From the NCBI GenBank assembly GCA_038229415.1, contig JBBROM010000010.1:87843-151842 (forward strand): a DNA stretch of 64,000 nt. The letters are read 5' to 3'. Within the stretch, counting starts at the first letter, position 1; each line of letters starts with the position of its first letter. Source of the DNA: JANXUR01 sp038229415. GTDB taxonomy: Bacteria; Acidobacteriota; Terriglobia; Terriglobales; Acidobacteriaceae. Under the pieces are notes generated by a model. The model made no database searches. It was not told the DNA's origin and worked only from the letters and a program-made list of their open reading frames with translations. Below are positions 33,427 through 42,896 of the stretch, piece by piece. A program made the translations under genes and the position numbers.

Positions 33427-35976
33427 TTAGCGCCTCTTCCGCCGCTTCTGGCCCCGTTCCCGCTCCGCGCGCTGCCGCTCTTCTTCTTCCACCAGCGCAA
33501 ACTGCACCTTCTTCTCCACTGGATCAATCCGGTCTACCAGCACCCGCACCCGGTCGCCGAGACTGTACGTGATTCGGCTGGTTTTGCCCACGATTTGCCG
33601 GGTTCCTTCGTGGAACAAGAAGTGGTCGCTGGTGAGCAGGCTGATCGGCACCAACCCCTCAATGAACAGATCAGTGAGTTCAACAAAGAGTCCATTCTTC
33701 GTGATGGAAATAATCAGCCCGTCAAACTCATCACCCACACGCTGCTCCATGAACTTCACCTTCTTCCAGCCCATAAGTTCGCGCTCGGCATCATCGGCGC
33801 GCCGCTCGGACTGGCTGCTCTCAGTGGCGATGGAGTTCAACTCTTCGACCGAAATCGGCCCACCCAAGGCCTTCCGCAGCTTCTTTTCTGGATTCGCGCC
33901 GAGAGTTGTGCCTGTAAGTGCCCCGTTGCGCACCGAATGTTTCCCCCACGGAGACGTTCCCGATCCGTCCCGCACGATGGGGCCGATGCCGACCGGCACC
34001 ACACTGCCATTCTCCTCATGTTCCTGCTCGGCATCATCCCGTAGCACTTGCTTCAGGATGCGGTGCACGATCAAGTCCGGATACCGGCGGATCGGCGAGG
34101 TGAAGTGCGTGTAACAGGGAGCGGCAAGCGCAAAGTGCCCGCTATTTTCTTCGGAATAGCGTGCCTGCTTGAGCGACCGCAACATCAGGAACGAAAGAAT
34201 CCGCTCCTCCGGCGTGCCAGCGATTTTCTTGGTCAACTTCTGGTACATACGCGGCGTCAGGTGAACTTCTTTGGGCAGCTCAATCGGCGCAGCCCGCTTG
34301 CCCGTGCCCCGGCTTGCTCGTCGATCCGACTTCAAATGCATCCGCTCGATCGGCAGGCTCCCCACTCCAAGAGAATACCCCCAAGTGGCCGCCACGACTT
34401 CAAAGTCATACACCCGTTTCGCGTCCGGCTTTTCATGAATGCGATAGAGCGAGCCGACGCCCTTTCCTTCCAGATAATCCGCAACGCACTCATTCGCTGA
34501 GAGCATGAACTCTTCAATGATCCGGTGCGCAATGTTGCGCTCGGAACGCGATACGCCAGACATTAGTCCGAATTCGTCGAACTCAATCACCGCTTCCGGC
34601 AAGTCGAAGTCAATCGAGCCGCGACGCTCGCGCTTCTTGTTCAGCAGCGTTGCCAAATCGCGCATGCGGTGGAAGAGATCCACGAGGGGTGCAAATTCCA
34701 GCAACGCGTTGGGGTCAGCCTGTAGCACCCGATTCACATTGGTGTAGGTCATTCGCTGGGCCGAACGAATCACGCCTTCACACAGTTCGTAGCGCACCAG
34801 TTCGCCACGACGGTCAAACTCCATCACGCAACTTAGCACCAGCCGATCCACATGCGGCCGCAGGCTGCAAATATCAGTAGAAAGCTCCAGCGGCAGCATC
34901 GGAATCGCGCGGTCGGGAAAGTAAACGGAAGTCCCCCGCAGACGGGCTTCCGCATCCAGCGGCGACTCTTCCGTGACGTACTGCGCCACGTCAGCAATGT
35001 GTACTTGCAACTCGAAATTTCCGTTGGCGAGTTCGGTTACGGTAACGGCATCGTCAAAGTCGCGGGCAGTTTCTCCATCAATGGTGACAATGGATAGATC
35101 GCGGAAGTCGCGGCGCCCCGAAACTTCGTCATCCGCAATTTGCGAAGGAACCGCGCGCGCCTCAGCCAGCACTGCCTCGGGAAAGATGCGCGGCAGGTGA
35201 TGCTTGCGGATGATGATCTCTACATCCACACCAAAGTCGTCTTCGCGCCCCAGAATTTCGACGACACGTCCGCGTGCGCCCCGGCTGGTCGTCGGCCATT
35301 CCGTGATCTCAACATCTACAACCAGGCCTTCCAAATCATCCCAAGTCTGAGCACGACGAGCCTCGGCCCCCAGCACACGATGCGCGCTCAGGTCTTCGCC
35401 TGCTCCGCCATCCTTGGAAACGGACTTCGGCCGCTCCATGCCGTTCGGGATCATGATCTCCTGCGCCAGCTTGCCGTCCATGGGAACCACGTAGTTGTGC
35501 CGCTGGCCATAGTGGAAGGTGCCCACGACCGTGGGGTGAGCACGCATCACCGTGCGCACAATCACGCCTTCGGCCTTGCCATCGTCGCGCACCGAGCCGA
35601 CTTCTACCAGCACCCGGTCGCCGTGCATTGCCGTGCCAACGGCATGGGGCGGGATAAACACATCGCCCGTCAAACGGCCCTTGAGATGTTGCGGAATCGA
35701 AATCGCGTCAGGAATCACAAATCCGAAGCCGTCCCCGTGCATCTTGAGTCGGCCCACCAGGGCATTGCGTGACTGCTTGGCCTGAATGGCTTGCGGCAGA
35801 GCATAACGATCCGGCTCAATTTCCACCAGTTGGCCGCGTCGCACCATGCGCTCCAACAGGTCGGTCAGCACACGTCGCATTTCGCCACGAGCGCTCAATT
35901 CGCGCACCAACTGCTTGTAGCCAGCGCTCTGCTTGGGCTGGCGTTCAATGTGCGCGAGAATTTTGGCGTCCGTCAG
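33427..35976 (-). CDS. rnr: Ribonuclease R
   Basis: A 3'-5' exoribonuclease of about 849 residues. Cold-shock domains (ALVGRLKMHGDGFGFVIPD), the RNB catalytic domain with SIVTIDGETARDFDDAVTVT (metal-binding aspartates), LPLELSTDICSLRPHVDRLV and AAPCYTHFTSPIRRYPDLIV, then an S1 domain (VGDEFDGLIISITKNGLFVE) and an Arg/Lys tail. Codons upstream of the first TTG (35910) read TDAKILAHIERQPKQSAGYK and QL, which match the usual N-terminus, but there is no ATG/GTG/TTG before them. Two CTG codons (35979, 35976) follow GAGG at 8 and 11 bases; I place the start at 35976 (ATT at 35985 is another possibility). Confidence 0.93.
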   Translation of the reverse strand: MTDAKILAHIERQPKQSAGYKQLVRELSARGEMRRVLTDLLERMVRRGQLVEIEPDRYALPQAIQAKQSRNALVGRLKMHGDGFGFVIPDAISIPQHLKGRLTGDVFIPPHAVGTAMHGDRVLVEVGSVRDDGKAEGVIVRTVMRAHPTVVGTFHYGQRHNYVVPMDGKLAQEIMIPNGMERPKSVSKDGGAGEDLSAHRVLGAEARRAQTWDDLEGLVVDVEITEWPTTSRGARGRVVEILGREDDFGVDVEIIIRKHHLPRIFPEAVLAEARAVPSQIADDEVSGRRDFRDLSIVTIDGETARDFDDAVTVTELANGNFELQVHIADVAQYVTEESPLDAEARLRGTSVYFPDRAIPMLPLELSTDICSLRPHVDRLVLSCVMEFDRRGELVRYELCEGVIRSAQRMTYTNVNRVLQADPNALLEFAPLVDLFHRMRDLATLLNKKRERRGSIDFDLPEAVIEFDEFGLMSGVSRSERNIAHRIIEEFMLSANECVADYLEGKGVGSLYRIHEKPDAKRVYDFEVVAATWGYSLGVGSLPIERMHLKSDRRASRGTGKRAAPIELPKEVHLTPRMYQKLTKKIAGTPEERILSFLMLRSLKQARYSEENSGHFALAAPCYTHFTSPIRRYPDLIVHRILKQVLRDDAEQEHEENGSVVPVGIGPIVRDGSGTSPWGKHSVRNGALTGTTLGANPEKKLRKALGGPISVEELNSIATESSQSERRADDAERELMGWKKVKFMEQRVGDEFDGLIISITKNGLFVELTDLFIEGLVPISLLTSDHFLFHEGTRQIVGKTSRITYSLGDRVRVLVDRIDPVEKKVQFALVEEEERQRAERERGQKRRKRR

Positions 35977-36249
35977 CAGGTAAATGGCCTCGTTTTATCC
36001 TGCCAGAATCGTAGCTGGTTCACTGCCGGGTTGCCAGTGCGGGCTGGTTCCGCACTCCCCAGACCTTCGTAAGGTATCCAACGGCAGTTGCATCAGCGAG
36101 TTCCTTATTCGGGAAATCAAAAGAACATCCCTTGATACTCTTGCGTTTTTCACACTGTTCCGTAGAATGCCAGCGGGCGTAAAATGAAGACTTGGTCAGT
36201 TCCTCCGTTCAAGCCTGAGCCGACCGACATTTTTTAGTTTGTTATCACG

Positions 36250-36261
36250 AGGTTATAACCT
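36250..36261. promoter_or_regulatory. 12-bp palindrome upstream of bactofilin
   Basis: AGGTTATAACCT, perfect, two bases before the ATG of the bactofilin gene and overlapping the position of its ribosome site. It could be an operator or a translation-control site. Confidence 0.35.
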
Positions 36262-36263
36262 TC

Positions 36264-36821
36264 ATGTGGAAGCCATCCAGTCAGTCCACCCCCAGCCGCC
36301 CCACCGAACCGGAACGTCCGGCCACGCCTGTTACTTCTGCCAGCGATAGCTTTACTCGTTCCTCGGCGTCATCGCAAAGCTCATCGCTCGCGGACGTAGC
36401 CACGATCGGCAAGTCGCTGTTCATAAAGGGCGATATCACCGGAGCCGAGTCGCTGCTCATCGAAGGCAAGGTGGATGGCACCATCAGTCTGCCCGGCAAT
36501 CGCGTGACGATTGGCCGCCACGGCGCCGTCGCCGCCAACATTCAAGCTCGTGAGATTGTCATCCACGGCAAAGTACACGGCAACCTCGACGCCAGCGATC
36601 GTGTGGAGATTCGCGCTGAGGGTTCGCTCGTCGGCGACATTACCGCAGCCCGCATCAGCGTAGAGGATGGCGCATTCGTCAAAGGTGGCATTGACCTGCG
36701 CAAGCCACCGAAAGAGGCAGTGGCGGAGCCGCGTGGTGTGCTGGCAACTCAGGTTGCACCGGAGCCTCGCATTGCGGAACGGCCTGCGGCAGCCATGCCA
36801 GCGATTTCGATTCGCGCCTAA
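36264..36821 (+). CDS. Bactofilin (polymer-forming cytoskeletal protein)
   Basis: A 185-residue protein with a Pro/Ser/Thr-rich N-terminal tail and a bactofilin beta-helix (residues 45-145): ATIGKSLFIKGDITGAESLL, IEGKVDGTISLPGNRVTIGR, HGAVAANIQAREIVIHGKVH, GNLDASDRVEIRAEGSLVGD and ITAARISVEDGAFVKGGIDL. Bactofilins polymerise without nucleotide and organise cell-shape or envelope machinery at the membrane. The gene is followed by the MurJ gene in the convergent direction. Confidence 0.93.
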   Translation: MWKPSSQSTPSRPTEPERPATPVTSASDSFTRSSASSQSSSLADVATIGKSLFIKGDITGAESLLIEGKVDGTISLPGNRVTIGRHGAVAANIQAREIVIHGKVHGNLDASDRVEIRAEGSLVGDITAARISVEDGAFVKGGIDLRKPPKEAVAEPRGVLATQVAPEPRIAERPAAAMPAISIRA

Positions 36822-36862
36822 AGGCTCACACTCTCAGTCGAAAAAAACGCTGAATAGTTTGC

Positions 36863-36892
36863 AGTGTGGGCGTCCTTGCGGACGCCCACACT
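36863..36892 (+). terminator. Hairpin between bactofilin and murJ
   Basis: Perfect 13-bp arms AGTGTGGGCGTCC (36863-36875) and GGACGCCCACACT (36880-36892), loop TTGC, followed by ATTTC. It lies 41 bp past the bactofilin stop and three bases from the murJ stop; it probably serves both convergent genes, and its GTGGG stem also resembles the dispersed hairpin family. Confidence 0.55.
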
Positions 36893-36895
36893 ATT

Positions 36896-38497
36896 TCACG
36901 CTGCTGTTTCAGAAGCCGCCGTTTCCGGACGTCCGCGACGGCGCAGTTCCCCCGGCAAGCTCGACCGCAGCACCAGCAAACCCAACGCAACCGCTCCCGC
37001 CCAAGTCAAAGTCACCAGCCCGAGCGACAGCAGATCATCCAGCCGCCTACCACTCGCCGGAATAATAGTCGCCACGCTCAGACTCACCGCGCCCGCGAAC
37101 ACCGCAGTCACCACGGCCTTGGCCAGCTCACCCCACGGCAACGTCGCTCTCACCAAGCCCTTGCGATGCAGCAGCCACGCCAGTACCAGCGTATTGGCCA
37201 GAATGCCAATGTCCGACGCCGCCACCAGCCCCGTCACTCCGAAGCGCGCGAATAAATTCGAGTAAAGGGGCAGTGAGGCAAGCGTGACCACTGAGCACGC
37301 CACCATCGGCGTCAACGTGTTGCCAGCCGCATAGTAGGCGCGCGCATAGAGTCCTTGCGCGGCCCAACACGCCAGTGATAGCGCAAACCAAAAGAAAAAT
37401 AGCGCCGTCTCTCGTGAATCGGTAAAGCTGAAATGTCCGCGACGGTACACCAGATCCACCAGTGGCAACGATGCCGCCATCATCCATCCCGTAACCAGCA
37501 GCGACGCCGCCACCGTGCGATACACCGCACCGTTCACCGTCTGGGCAAACTCTTCCAACTTGTTTTCCCCAAACAGTCGCGCAAAAAACGGAAGGGAAGC
37601 CTGCCCAATCGCCTGCCCCAGCACCGCGATCGGCACTGCAAATAACCGCTTGGCATAGTTCAGCCTCGAAATATCGCCCACGCCACCCGAGGCAAAATAG
37701 CGCAGAATCCAATCGTCCGCCGTTACCAGCGACACGCCCAGCATCAATGGAATCGTCAGTGAGACCCATTCGCGGAACGCGGGGTTCTTTACGTCAAACG
37801 AGATGCGAAACCCGGTGCCAACCTTCGCAGCGCCAATCGCATTCACCAGAAATGGGCCAACCACTGCTCCGGCCACCGCGCCATAAGCCAGCGACGCGAT
37901 ACCCAATTGACTGCCCAGCAGCGCCCCGCCCAGAATGATGAACACGTTGTAGAGCAAGGGCGCGAAGGCGGGAAACAGAAACATACGCCGCGCCAGCAAT
38001 ACCGCCGAAACCACTCCGCCAACATAGAAGAAAATCTGCGCGGGCAATAGAATGCGCGTCAGGTATACGCAGAGCGCGAGTTGCTGCGCTGTAAAGCGCG
38101 GGAAGATGGCGCGTTCAATCTGCGGCGCGAATATCTCCGCCACTAGAACGCCCAAAGTCAAAACCGTGGTCATCACCGTGATGATCACCGAGAAAGTCTT
38201 CTGAGCTTCCTCTTCCTGGTCCGCTGCCATGAATCGCGAATAGATCGAAACGAACGTGATGGATGCCGTGCCACCCGCAACGATGTAGTTGAGCCAATCG
38301 GGGATCGTGAATCCGGCAACGTAGGCGTCCACCACGGGGCCCGCGCCAAACGCATAGGCTATGTACGCCTCGCGCACATAGCCGATCACACGCGACGCCA
38401 TGATCGCAACCACCAGCAGAATCGTCGCCGAAAACGCCGAGTGCTGATGCGACGCCTTGAAGAGCCGCTGGAATCGCTGAAAGAGGGAGGATGCCAT
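36896..38497 (-). CDS. murJ: Lipid II flippase MurJ (MviN family)
   Basis: A 533-residue polytopic protein with about 14 membrane helices. ATILLVVAIMASRVIGYVRE near residue 25 and AYIAYAFGAGPVVDAYVAGF are the family opening; NYAKRLFAVPIAVLGQAIGQ, LPFFARLFGENKLEEFAQTV, LVDLVYRRGHFSFTDSRETA and GLYARAYYAAGNTLTPMVAC are all MviN/MurJ hallmarks. It moves lipid II across the inner membrane for peptidoglycan synthesis. ATG 38497. It lies immediately downstream of an exported amidohydrolase gene on the same strand. Confidence 0.94.
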   Translation of the reverse strand: MASSLFQRFQRLFKASHQHSAFSATILLVVAIMASRVIGYVREAYIAYAFGAGPVVDAYVAGFTIPDWLNYIVAGGTASITFVSIYSRFMAADQEEEAQKTFSVIITVMTTVLTLGVLVAEIFAPQIERAIFPRFTAQQLALCVYLTRILLPAQIFFYVGGVVSAVLLARRMFLFPAFAPLLYNVFIILGGALLGSQLGIASLAYGAVAGAVVGPFLVNAIGAAKVGTGFRISFDVKNPAFREWVSLTIPLMLGVSLVTADDWILRYFASGGVGDISRLNYAKRLFAVPIAVLGQAIGQASLPFFARLFGENKLEEFAQTVNGAVYRTVAASLLVTGWMMAASLPLVDLVYRRGHFSFTDSRETALFFFWFALSLACWAAQGLYARAYYAAGNTLTPMVACSVVTLASLPLYSNLFARFGVTGLVAASDIGILANTLVLAWLLHRKGLVRATLPWGELAKAVVTAVFAGAVSLSVATIIPASGRRLDDLLSLGLVTLTWAGAVALGLLVLRSSLPGELRRRGRPETAASETAA

Positions 38498-38538
38498 TAC
38501 TGCGATTGTAAACGGCGCAGAAAGCCTTACCGTTATAG

Positions 38539-39918
38539 CTATGGGGCTTCAGCGCCCAACACCCTATTCTTCCCGCTGACCTCATCCTTGTAAACCGCGC
38601 CACCCTTCATCACGAAGGCAACGTGCTCCAGCGACTTCACATCGGCCAGCGGGTCGGCCGTCACGGCGATCAGGTCGGCGTACTTGCCCGGTTCCAGCGT
38701 GCCCACATCCTTGCTGCGGCCGATCAAGTCTGCCGCGCTCGAAGTCGCCGCGCGAATCGCCTGCGCTGGCGTCATCCCGCCTTTCACCATGTAGTAGAAC
38801 TGCCGCGCGTTGTCGCCATGCGGATACACGCCCGCATCCGTGCCAAACGCCATCTTTACGCCCGCCTTGAACGCCTTCGCAAAATTCTCGCGCTGCAATT
38901 TGCCCAGCGAACGCTCCTTCTCAATATTCTCTGTCGGCAGGCCGTTCTTGATGGCGTCACCCAGCAGATAGTCGTCGTTGTAGATGTCCATCACGAAGTA
39001 TGTGCCGTGTTCCTTGGCCAACCGGATGCCTTCGTCGTCTACCAGGCTGGCGTGCTCCACCGAGTCAATGCCTGCGAGAATGGCGTTGCGAATGCCTTCC
39101 GCGCCATGGGCGTGCGCCGCGATTTTGCGCCCCGCCTTGTGAGCTTCATCCGCTGCCACCTTCAACTCGCCCAGCGTAAACTGCGGTGCTCCAGGACTGT
39201 CGCCCTTCGATAACACGCCGCCGGTCGCCAGAATCTTGATCACATCCACGCCGTACTTGATCTGCGCCCGCACTGTCTGCCGCACCTGATCTTCGCCGTC
39301 GGCAATCTGGAAATCGCGACCCTCCGGGAACAAGTCCGCCCGCACCCACGGCGAATAATTGTTCAGGTCGCCGTGTCCGCCGGTGATGGAAATACCCGGC
39401 CCCGACGCCACGATGCGCGGCCCGGGGAGAAACCCATCGTTAATCTCATCGCGCAGATCCGCCGCCGCGAACGGTGCCGAGCCAACGTCGCGCACAGTGG
39501 TAAAGCCTGCCATCAGCGTTTTCCTGGCGTTCACCGTGCCATAAATGCCCGCTCGATAGGGTGTCCAGTGGAACCGCAAAATTTCCGAATATTGATCCGC
39601 GCGGCCCGTCAGATGAGTGTGGCAATCAATGAGCCCCGGCAGCACGGTCGCCTTGGAAAGATCAATCACCTCGGCTCCCGCAGGAATACTCACCCCAGCC
39701 GACGGCCCAATGGATCGAATGCGCTCCCCTTCCACCACAATCGTCACGTTCTCCCGCACAGAACTTGCGGAGTCACTGGTCGCGTCGAACACGCGCCCCG
39801 CTAAAATGTAGGTAACCTTGGGGGCGGGCTTGTCGGTTTGCGCGACGATCGATGCCGAACTCACGAGGCAAACGATAGTAAATAAAAGAGTTGTGATGCT
39901 AAACACGCGACGAATCAT
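38539..39918 (-). CDS. Exported metal-dependent amidohydrolase
   Basis: A 459-residue exported amidohydrolase of the imidazolonepropionase/prolidase-like group. Signal peptide (SITTLLFTIVCLVSSASIVA), then TVLPGLIDCHTHL with the HxH metal site near residue 90, KILATGGVL, KIAAHAHG, VEHASLVDD and MAFGTDAGVYPHG with the aspartate ligand, ending GKYADLIAVTADPLADVKSL. A carboxylated-lysine segment may be IKYGVDVIKI. Such enzymes hydrolyse dipeptides or cyclic amides in the periplasm; substrate unknown. ATG 39918 has GGAG nine bases upstream. It is divergent from an aminotransferase gene across a palindromic spacer. Confidence 0.88.
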   Translation of the reverse strand: MIRRVFSITTLLFTIVCLVSSASIVAQTDKPAPKVTYILAGRVFDATSDSASSVRENVTIVVEGERIRSIGPSAGVSIPAGAEVIDLSKATVLPGLIDCHTHLTGRADQYSEILRFHWTPYRAGIYGTVNARKTLMAGFTTVRDVGSAPFAAADLRDEINDGFLPGPRIVASGPGISITGGHGDLNNYSPWVRADLFPEGRDFQIADGEDQVRQTVRAQIKYGVDVIKILATGGVLSKGDSPGAPQFTLGELKVAADEAHKAGRKIAAHAHGAEGIRNAILAGIDSVEHASLVDDEGIRLAKEHGTYFVMDIYNDDYLLGDAIKNGLPTENIEKERSLGKLQRENFAKAFKAGVKMAFGTDAGVYPHGDNARQFYYMVKGGMTPAQAIRAATSSAADLIGRSKDVGTLEPGKYADLIAVTADPLADVKSLEHVAFVMKGGAVYKDEVSGKNRVLGAEAP

Positions 39919-39999
39919 GGAGTCTTCTCCCCCAGAGAGCTGCTCAACCTTTGCTGACGACACCAGCCCAATCAGCATCGCGCGATTCTAGCACTTGAC

Positions 40000-40062
40000 G
40001 CTAAGCAAACTTTTTTTGCTTAGCATTTTGCCAAGCAAAGGATAAGGCCTTATCCTTTGCTT
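40000..40062. promoter_or_regulatory. Double palindrome between two divergent genes
   Basis: GCTAAGCAAA (40000-40009) and TTTGCTTAGC (40015-40024) form one hairpin; eight bases on, 40033-40062 is a perfect 30-bp palindrome with arms AAGCAAAGGATAAGG and its complement. Both carry AAGCAAA/TTTGCTT, four copies in all. TTGACG (39995-40000) precedes it. It lies 26 bp before the aminotransferase start and 81 bp from the amidohydrolase start, so it is a good candidate operator for both, or a bidirectional hairpin. Confidence 0.55.
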
Positions 40063-40088
40063 AAGAAACCCAAACGCTGCCAAATTCC

Positions 40089-41483
40089 ATGGATTCCACC
40101 CGCCCCGCCGCATTCCCGCGCTCGTTCCGCAAGCACTTTCCCGACGCGGTGCGCGGCGAAGGCGTTTACCTCTGGGACGCGGACGGCCATCGCTACCTCG
40201 ACTTTTCTGGCTCTGCTGCGGTCAACTTCATCGGCCACGGGGTGCGTGAAATTTCTGCGGCGATGGCAGCGCAGGCCGACCAGCTTGAATTCGTCCACAC
40301 CAGCCAGTTCACCACGCCCGCTGCGGAAGCCTTCGCTGAAGAACTGCTCGACTTCGCTGGCCCGCACTTTCGCAACGGTTGCGTCTATTTTTGCAGCGGA
40401 GGATCGGAAGCCGTCGAGACGGCGCTCAAGTTGGCGCGGCAATATCAGGTAGAGACCGGACACTCTGAGCGCTTCGAGGTGCTCAGCCGCAATCAGAGCT
40501 ATCACGGCTCCACGCTTGGCGCGCTTGCGGTGTCGGGCAATCGTCGCCGCCGCGAGATGTATCTGCCCATGGTGCGCGAATTCGCCCACATCGGCATCCC
40601 CAACTGCTACCGCTGCGAATATTCCTGCGATCTCGGTTGCGACGACTGCGGACTGAAGTATGCCAACGAACTCGAGCGGGCCATCGCCGACGCCAACGGC
40701 GCTGCGGCAGCATTCATCTTCGAGCCGGTGAGCGGAGCCACGCTGGGCGCGGCAGTTCCACCGCCGAGCTACGTCCCACGCATTCGCGAAATCTGTTCGC
40801 AACACGGCCTGCTGATGATCGCCGACGAAGTGATGACCGGCATGGGACGCACCGGGCGAAATTTTGCAATGGAGCACTACGCCGCCTCTTTAGGCCCAGC
40901 GGGCGAGTGCAGTGCCGCGCCTGACATTCTTATCACGGCCAAGGGTCTTTCCAGCGGATATGCGCCGCTTGGCGCCGTCATTGCCAGCGCCAAGGTTGTG
41001 GAAGCAATAGCTGCGGGATCAGGCGCATTCCTACACGGCTTTACCTACAACGCACATCCGGTGAGTGTGGCCGCAGGTCGCGCAGTGCTGCGACGGGCGC
41101 GCGAAGAACACTTGGTGGCGCGGGCCAACTCGGACTCTGGAGAAGCAGGCGTTGCGATGAAGAATTCGCTTCAGCAACTGTGGCAACTTCCCGCCGTGGG
41201 CGATGTGCGTGGCATCGGATTGTTGTGGGGAGTAAAGTTCGTTAGGGATCGCAAGAGCAAGCAGCCGTTTGTACCAGAAATTGGCTTTGCCGCACGTGTG
41301 GGCCAAGCAGCCGCCAAACGCGGCGTGCTTGTGTATCCCATGCAGGGGTCGGTGGATGGCCTCGCAGGCGATCATCTGCTGCTAGCCCCGCCTGCCGTGA
41401 TTACGCCCGAGCAAATTAATTGGGCAGTGAGCCGTTTGGCGGAGGTGATTGAAGAAGTTACTTTGGCAGTTGTTGCACCCTAG
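40089..41483 (+). CDS. Class III aminotransferase
   Basis: A 464-residue PLP aminotransferase. GVYLWDADGHRYLDFSGSAA near residue 25, VYFCSGGSEAVETALKLARQ, NQSYHGSTLGALAVSGN, LLMIADEVMTGMGRTG (D246) and DILITAKGLSSGYAPLGAVI (PLP lysine near K285) are diagnostic. A cysteine cluster (C173, C176, C180, C184, C187 in NCYRCEYSCDLGCDDCG) sits before the cofactor region, as in some family members, and might bind metal or disulphides. Probably converts an omega-amino or diamino compound with pyruvate or 2-oxoglutarate; substrate unknown. Cytoplasmic. Confidence 0.9.
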   Translation: MDSTRPAAFPRSFRKHFPDAVRGEGVYLWDADGHRYLDFSGSAAVNFIGHGVREISAAMAAQADQLEFVHTSQFTTPAAEAFAEELLDFAGPHFRNGCVYFCSGGSEAVETALKLARQYQVETGHSERFEVLSRNQSYHGSTLGALAVSGNRRRREMYLPMVREFAHIGIPNCYRCEYSCDLGCDDCGLKYANELERAIADANGAAAAFIFEPVSGATLGAAVPPPSYVPRIREICSQHGLLMIADEVMTGMGRTGRNFAMEHYAASLGPAGECSAAPDILITAKGLSSGYAPLGAVIASAKVVEAIAAGSGAFLHGFTYNAHPVSVAAGRAVLRRAREEHLVARANSDSGEAGVAMKNSLQQLWQLPAVGDVRGIGLLWGVKFVRDRKSKQPFVPEIGFAARVGQAAAKRGVLVYPMQGSVDGLAGDHLLLAPPAVITPEQINWAVSRLAEVIEEVTLAVVAP

Positions 41484-42889
41484 GCAACTTTCGTAAGCCC
41501 GAACGCCGCCAACACACTCTCCGCCGCTGCCGCACCCGAGCGGATGCAGTCTGGTACGCCGATGCCACTGTATCCGTTGCCTGCCAGCGCCAGCGACGGC
41601 AGTTGCGCCGCAGTCTCTTGAATCCGCCGAAGGCGTTCGGAGTGTCCCACCTCGTACTGCGCCATCGCGTTCCGCCAGCGATGAACGCGCGCAAACAGCG
41701 GCTCGGCATCAAGTCCAAGAATCGCCTTCAGGTCGGTGCGCACCAGCTTTTCGATCTCGCTGTCCGCAAGCTCTATGCTCGCCTTCGCCGCGCTGCCTCC
41801 GACAAAGCAGCGAATCAATGCACGATCTGGCGGAGCACGATGGTCGAACTTACTATGTACGAAAGTCGCAGCGAGAATATTGCGCTTCTCACTGCGCGGC
41901 ACCAGAAAGCCGAATCCCGCCGGCAAGCTGCGCCGCACCTTTTCGTCATATCCCAATGCCACGGTTATGGACGAAGTGTAGTTCACCGCACTCAGCTCCG
42001 CCGCCAAGTCGCGAGACACTCCACTCAACATTTCCCCCGCGCGTTGTGCGGGTAGTGCAACAATGACTGCGTCATAGTTTTCCGCGCCGCCATCATGGCG
42101 AACGATCCAATCGCTGTCGGCTCGTTCAACAGCCAACACCATCTGTCCTAGCACTATGGATTCCGGCTCGAGCTGTGCTGTAAGCCCGTCGGCGATCTGT
42201 TGCATGCCGCCCTTAAGCGTGGTGAAGATTCCCGGCGTCTGACTGCCGGAAAGTTCGGGCATCTTGCGTCGTGCGGCGATCATACCGCGTCCCAGGCTGC
42301 CGTACTTCGCTTCCATCTCCACAAAGCGCGGCAATACCGAGCGCACACTAAGCTGCGCGGCTTCGCCCCCGTAGATACCTGAAAGTAGCGGGTCGGCGAG
42401 TCGCTCCACTACCTCGTCGCCGTAGTGACGCCTCACGAAATCCGCAACCGATTCGTCGCCTCTCGTTTGCGCAGGATGAAACAACTCCGCAACCATACGC
42501 AGCTTCGTGCCACATGAGAACAGCGGCGAAAGTACGGTAGGAATAATCTTGGTGGGGACGAGAAACATCAGCCCCACTGGCATCTCCACCAGCCGATTGC
42601 CGACGATGATGTAGGTCTTGCGGCCCGCGTCATTGGAGCAGATGAGTTGATCGCCCAAACCGATTTCGCGGCACAAATCCGCCGCCCAGCTCTTTTCCGT
42701 CAGAAAAGAATCGGGCCCCGCTTCTACCACGCAGCCTTCGACATGCTCCGTCAGCAGGACGCCGCCGAGTCGCGGCGAGGCTTCCAACAACTTGTAGCAG
42801 AAATCATCAGATTCGCGGCGGCGTTTTTCCAGCGCGTAAGCCGCGCTTAGGCCAGAAACGCCTCCGCCAATCACTGCGATGCGCTTCAT
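41480..42889 (-). CDS. hemG: Protoporphyrinogen oxidase (HemG/HemY type, FAD)
   Basis: A 469-residue FAD flavoprotein. RIAVIGGGVSGLSAAYALEK at the N-terminus is the Rossmann FAD site; LGGVLLTEHVEGCVVEAGPD and SFLTEKSWAADLCREIGLGD follow; the C-terminus has ALAGNGYSGIGVPDCIRSGA. Oxidises protoporphyrinogen IX, or coproporphyrinogen III in the alternative pathway; which one cannot be told from sequence reading alone. ATG 42889 lies seven bases after the hemE stop, so they form an operon. It overlaps the aminotransferase gene's end by four bases on the opposite strand. Confidence 0.92.
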   Translation of the reverse strand: MKRIAVIGGGVSGLSAAYALEKRRRESDDFCYKLLEASPRLGGVLLTEHVEGCVVEAGPDSFLTEKSWAADLCREIGLGDQLICSNDAGRKTYIIVGNRLVEMPVGLMFLVPTKIIPTVLSPLFSCGTKLRMVAELFHPAQTRGDESVADFVRRHYGDEVVERLADPLLSGIYGGEAAQLSVRSVLPRFVEMEAKYGSLGRGMIAARRKMPELSGSQTPGIFTTLKGGMQQIADGLTAQLEPESIVLGQMVLAVERADSDWIVRHDGGAENYDAVIVALPAQRAGEMLSGVSRDLAAELSAVNYTSSITVALGYDEKVRRSLPAGFGFLVPRSEKRNILAATFVHSKFDHRAPPDRALIRCFVGGSAAKASIELADSEIEKLVRTDLKAILGLDAEPLFARVHRWRNAMAQYEVGHSERLRRIQETAAQLPSLALAGNGYSGIGVPDCIRSGAAAAESVLAAFGLTKVA

Positions 42890-42896
42890 TGGTGGC

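Noticed and set aside
40050..40877. Minus-strand open frame of 275 codons opposite the aminotransferase
   Set aside because: Antisense of conserved PLP-enzyme sequence; no own promoter.
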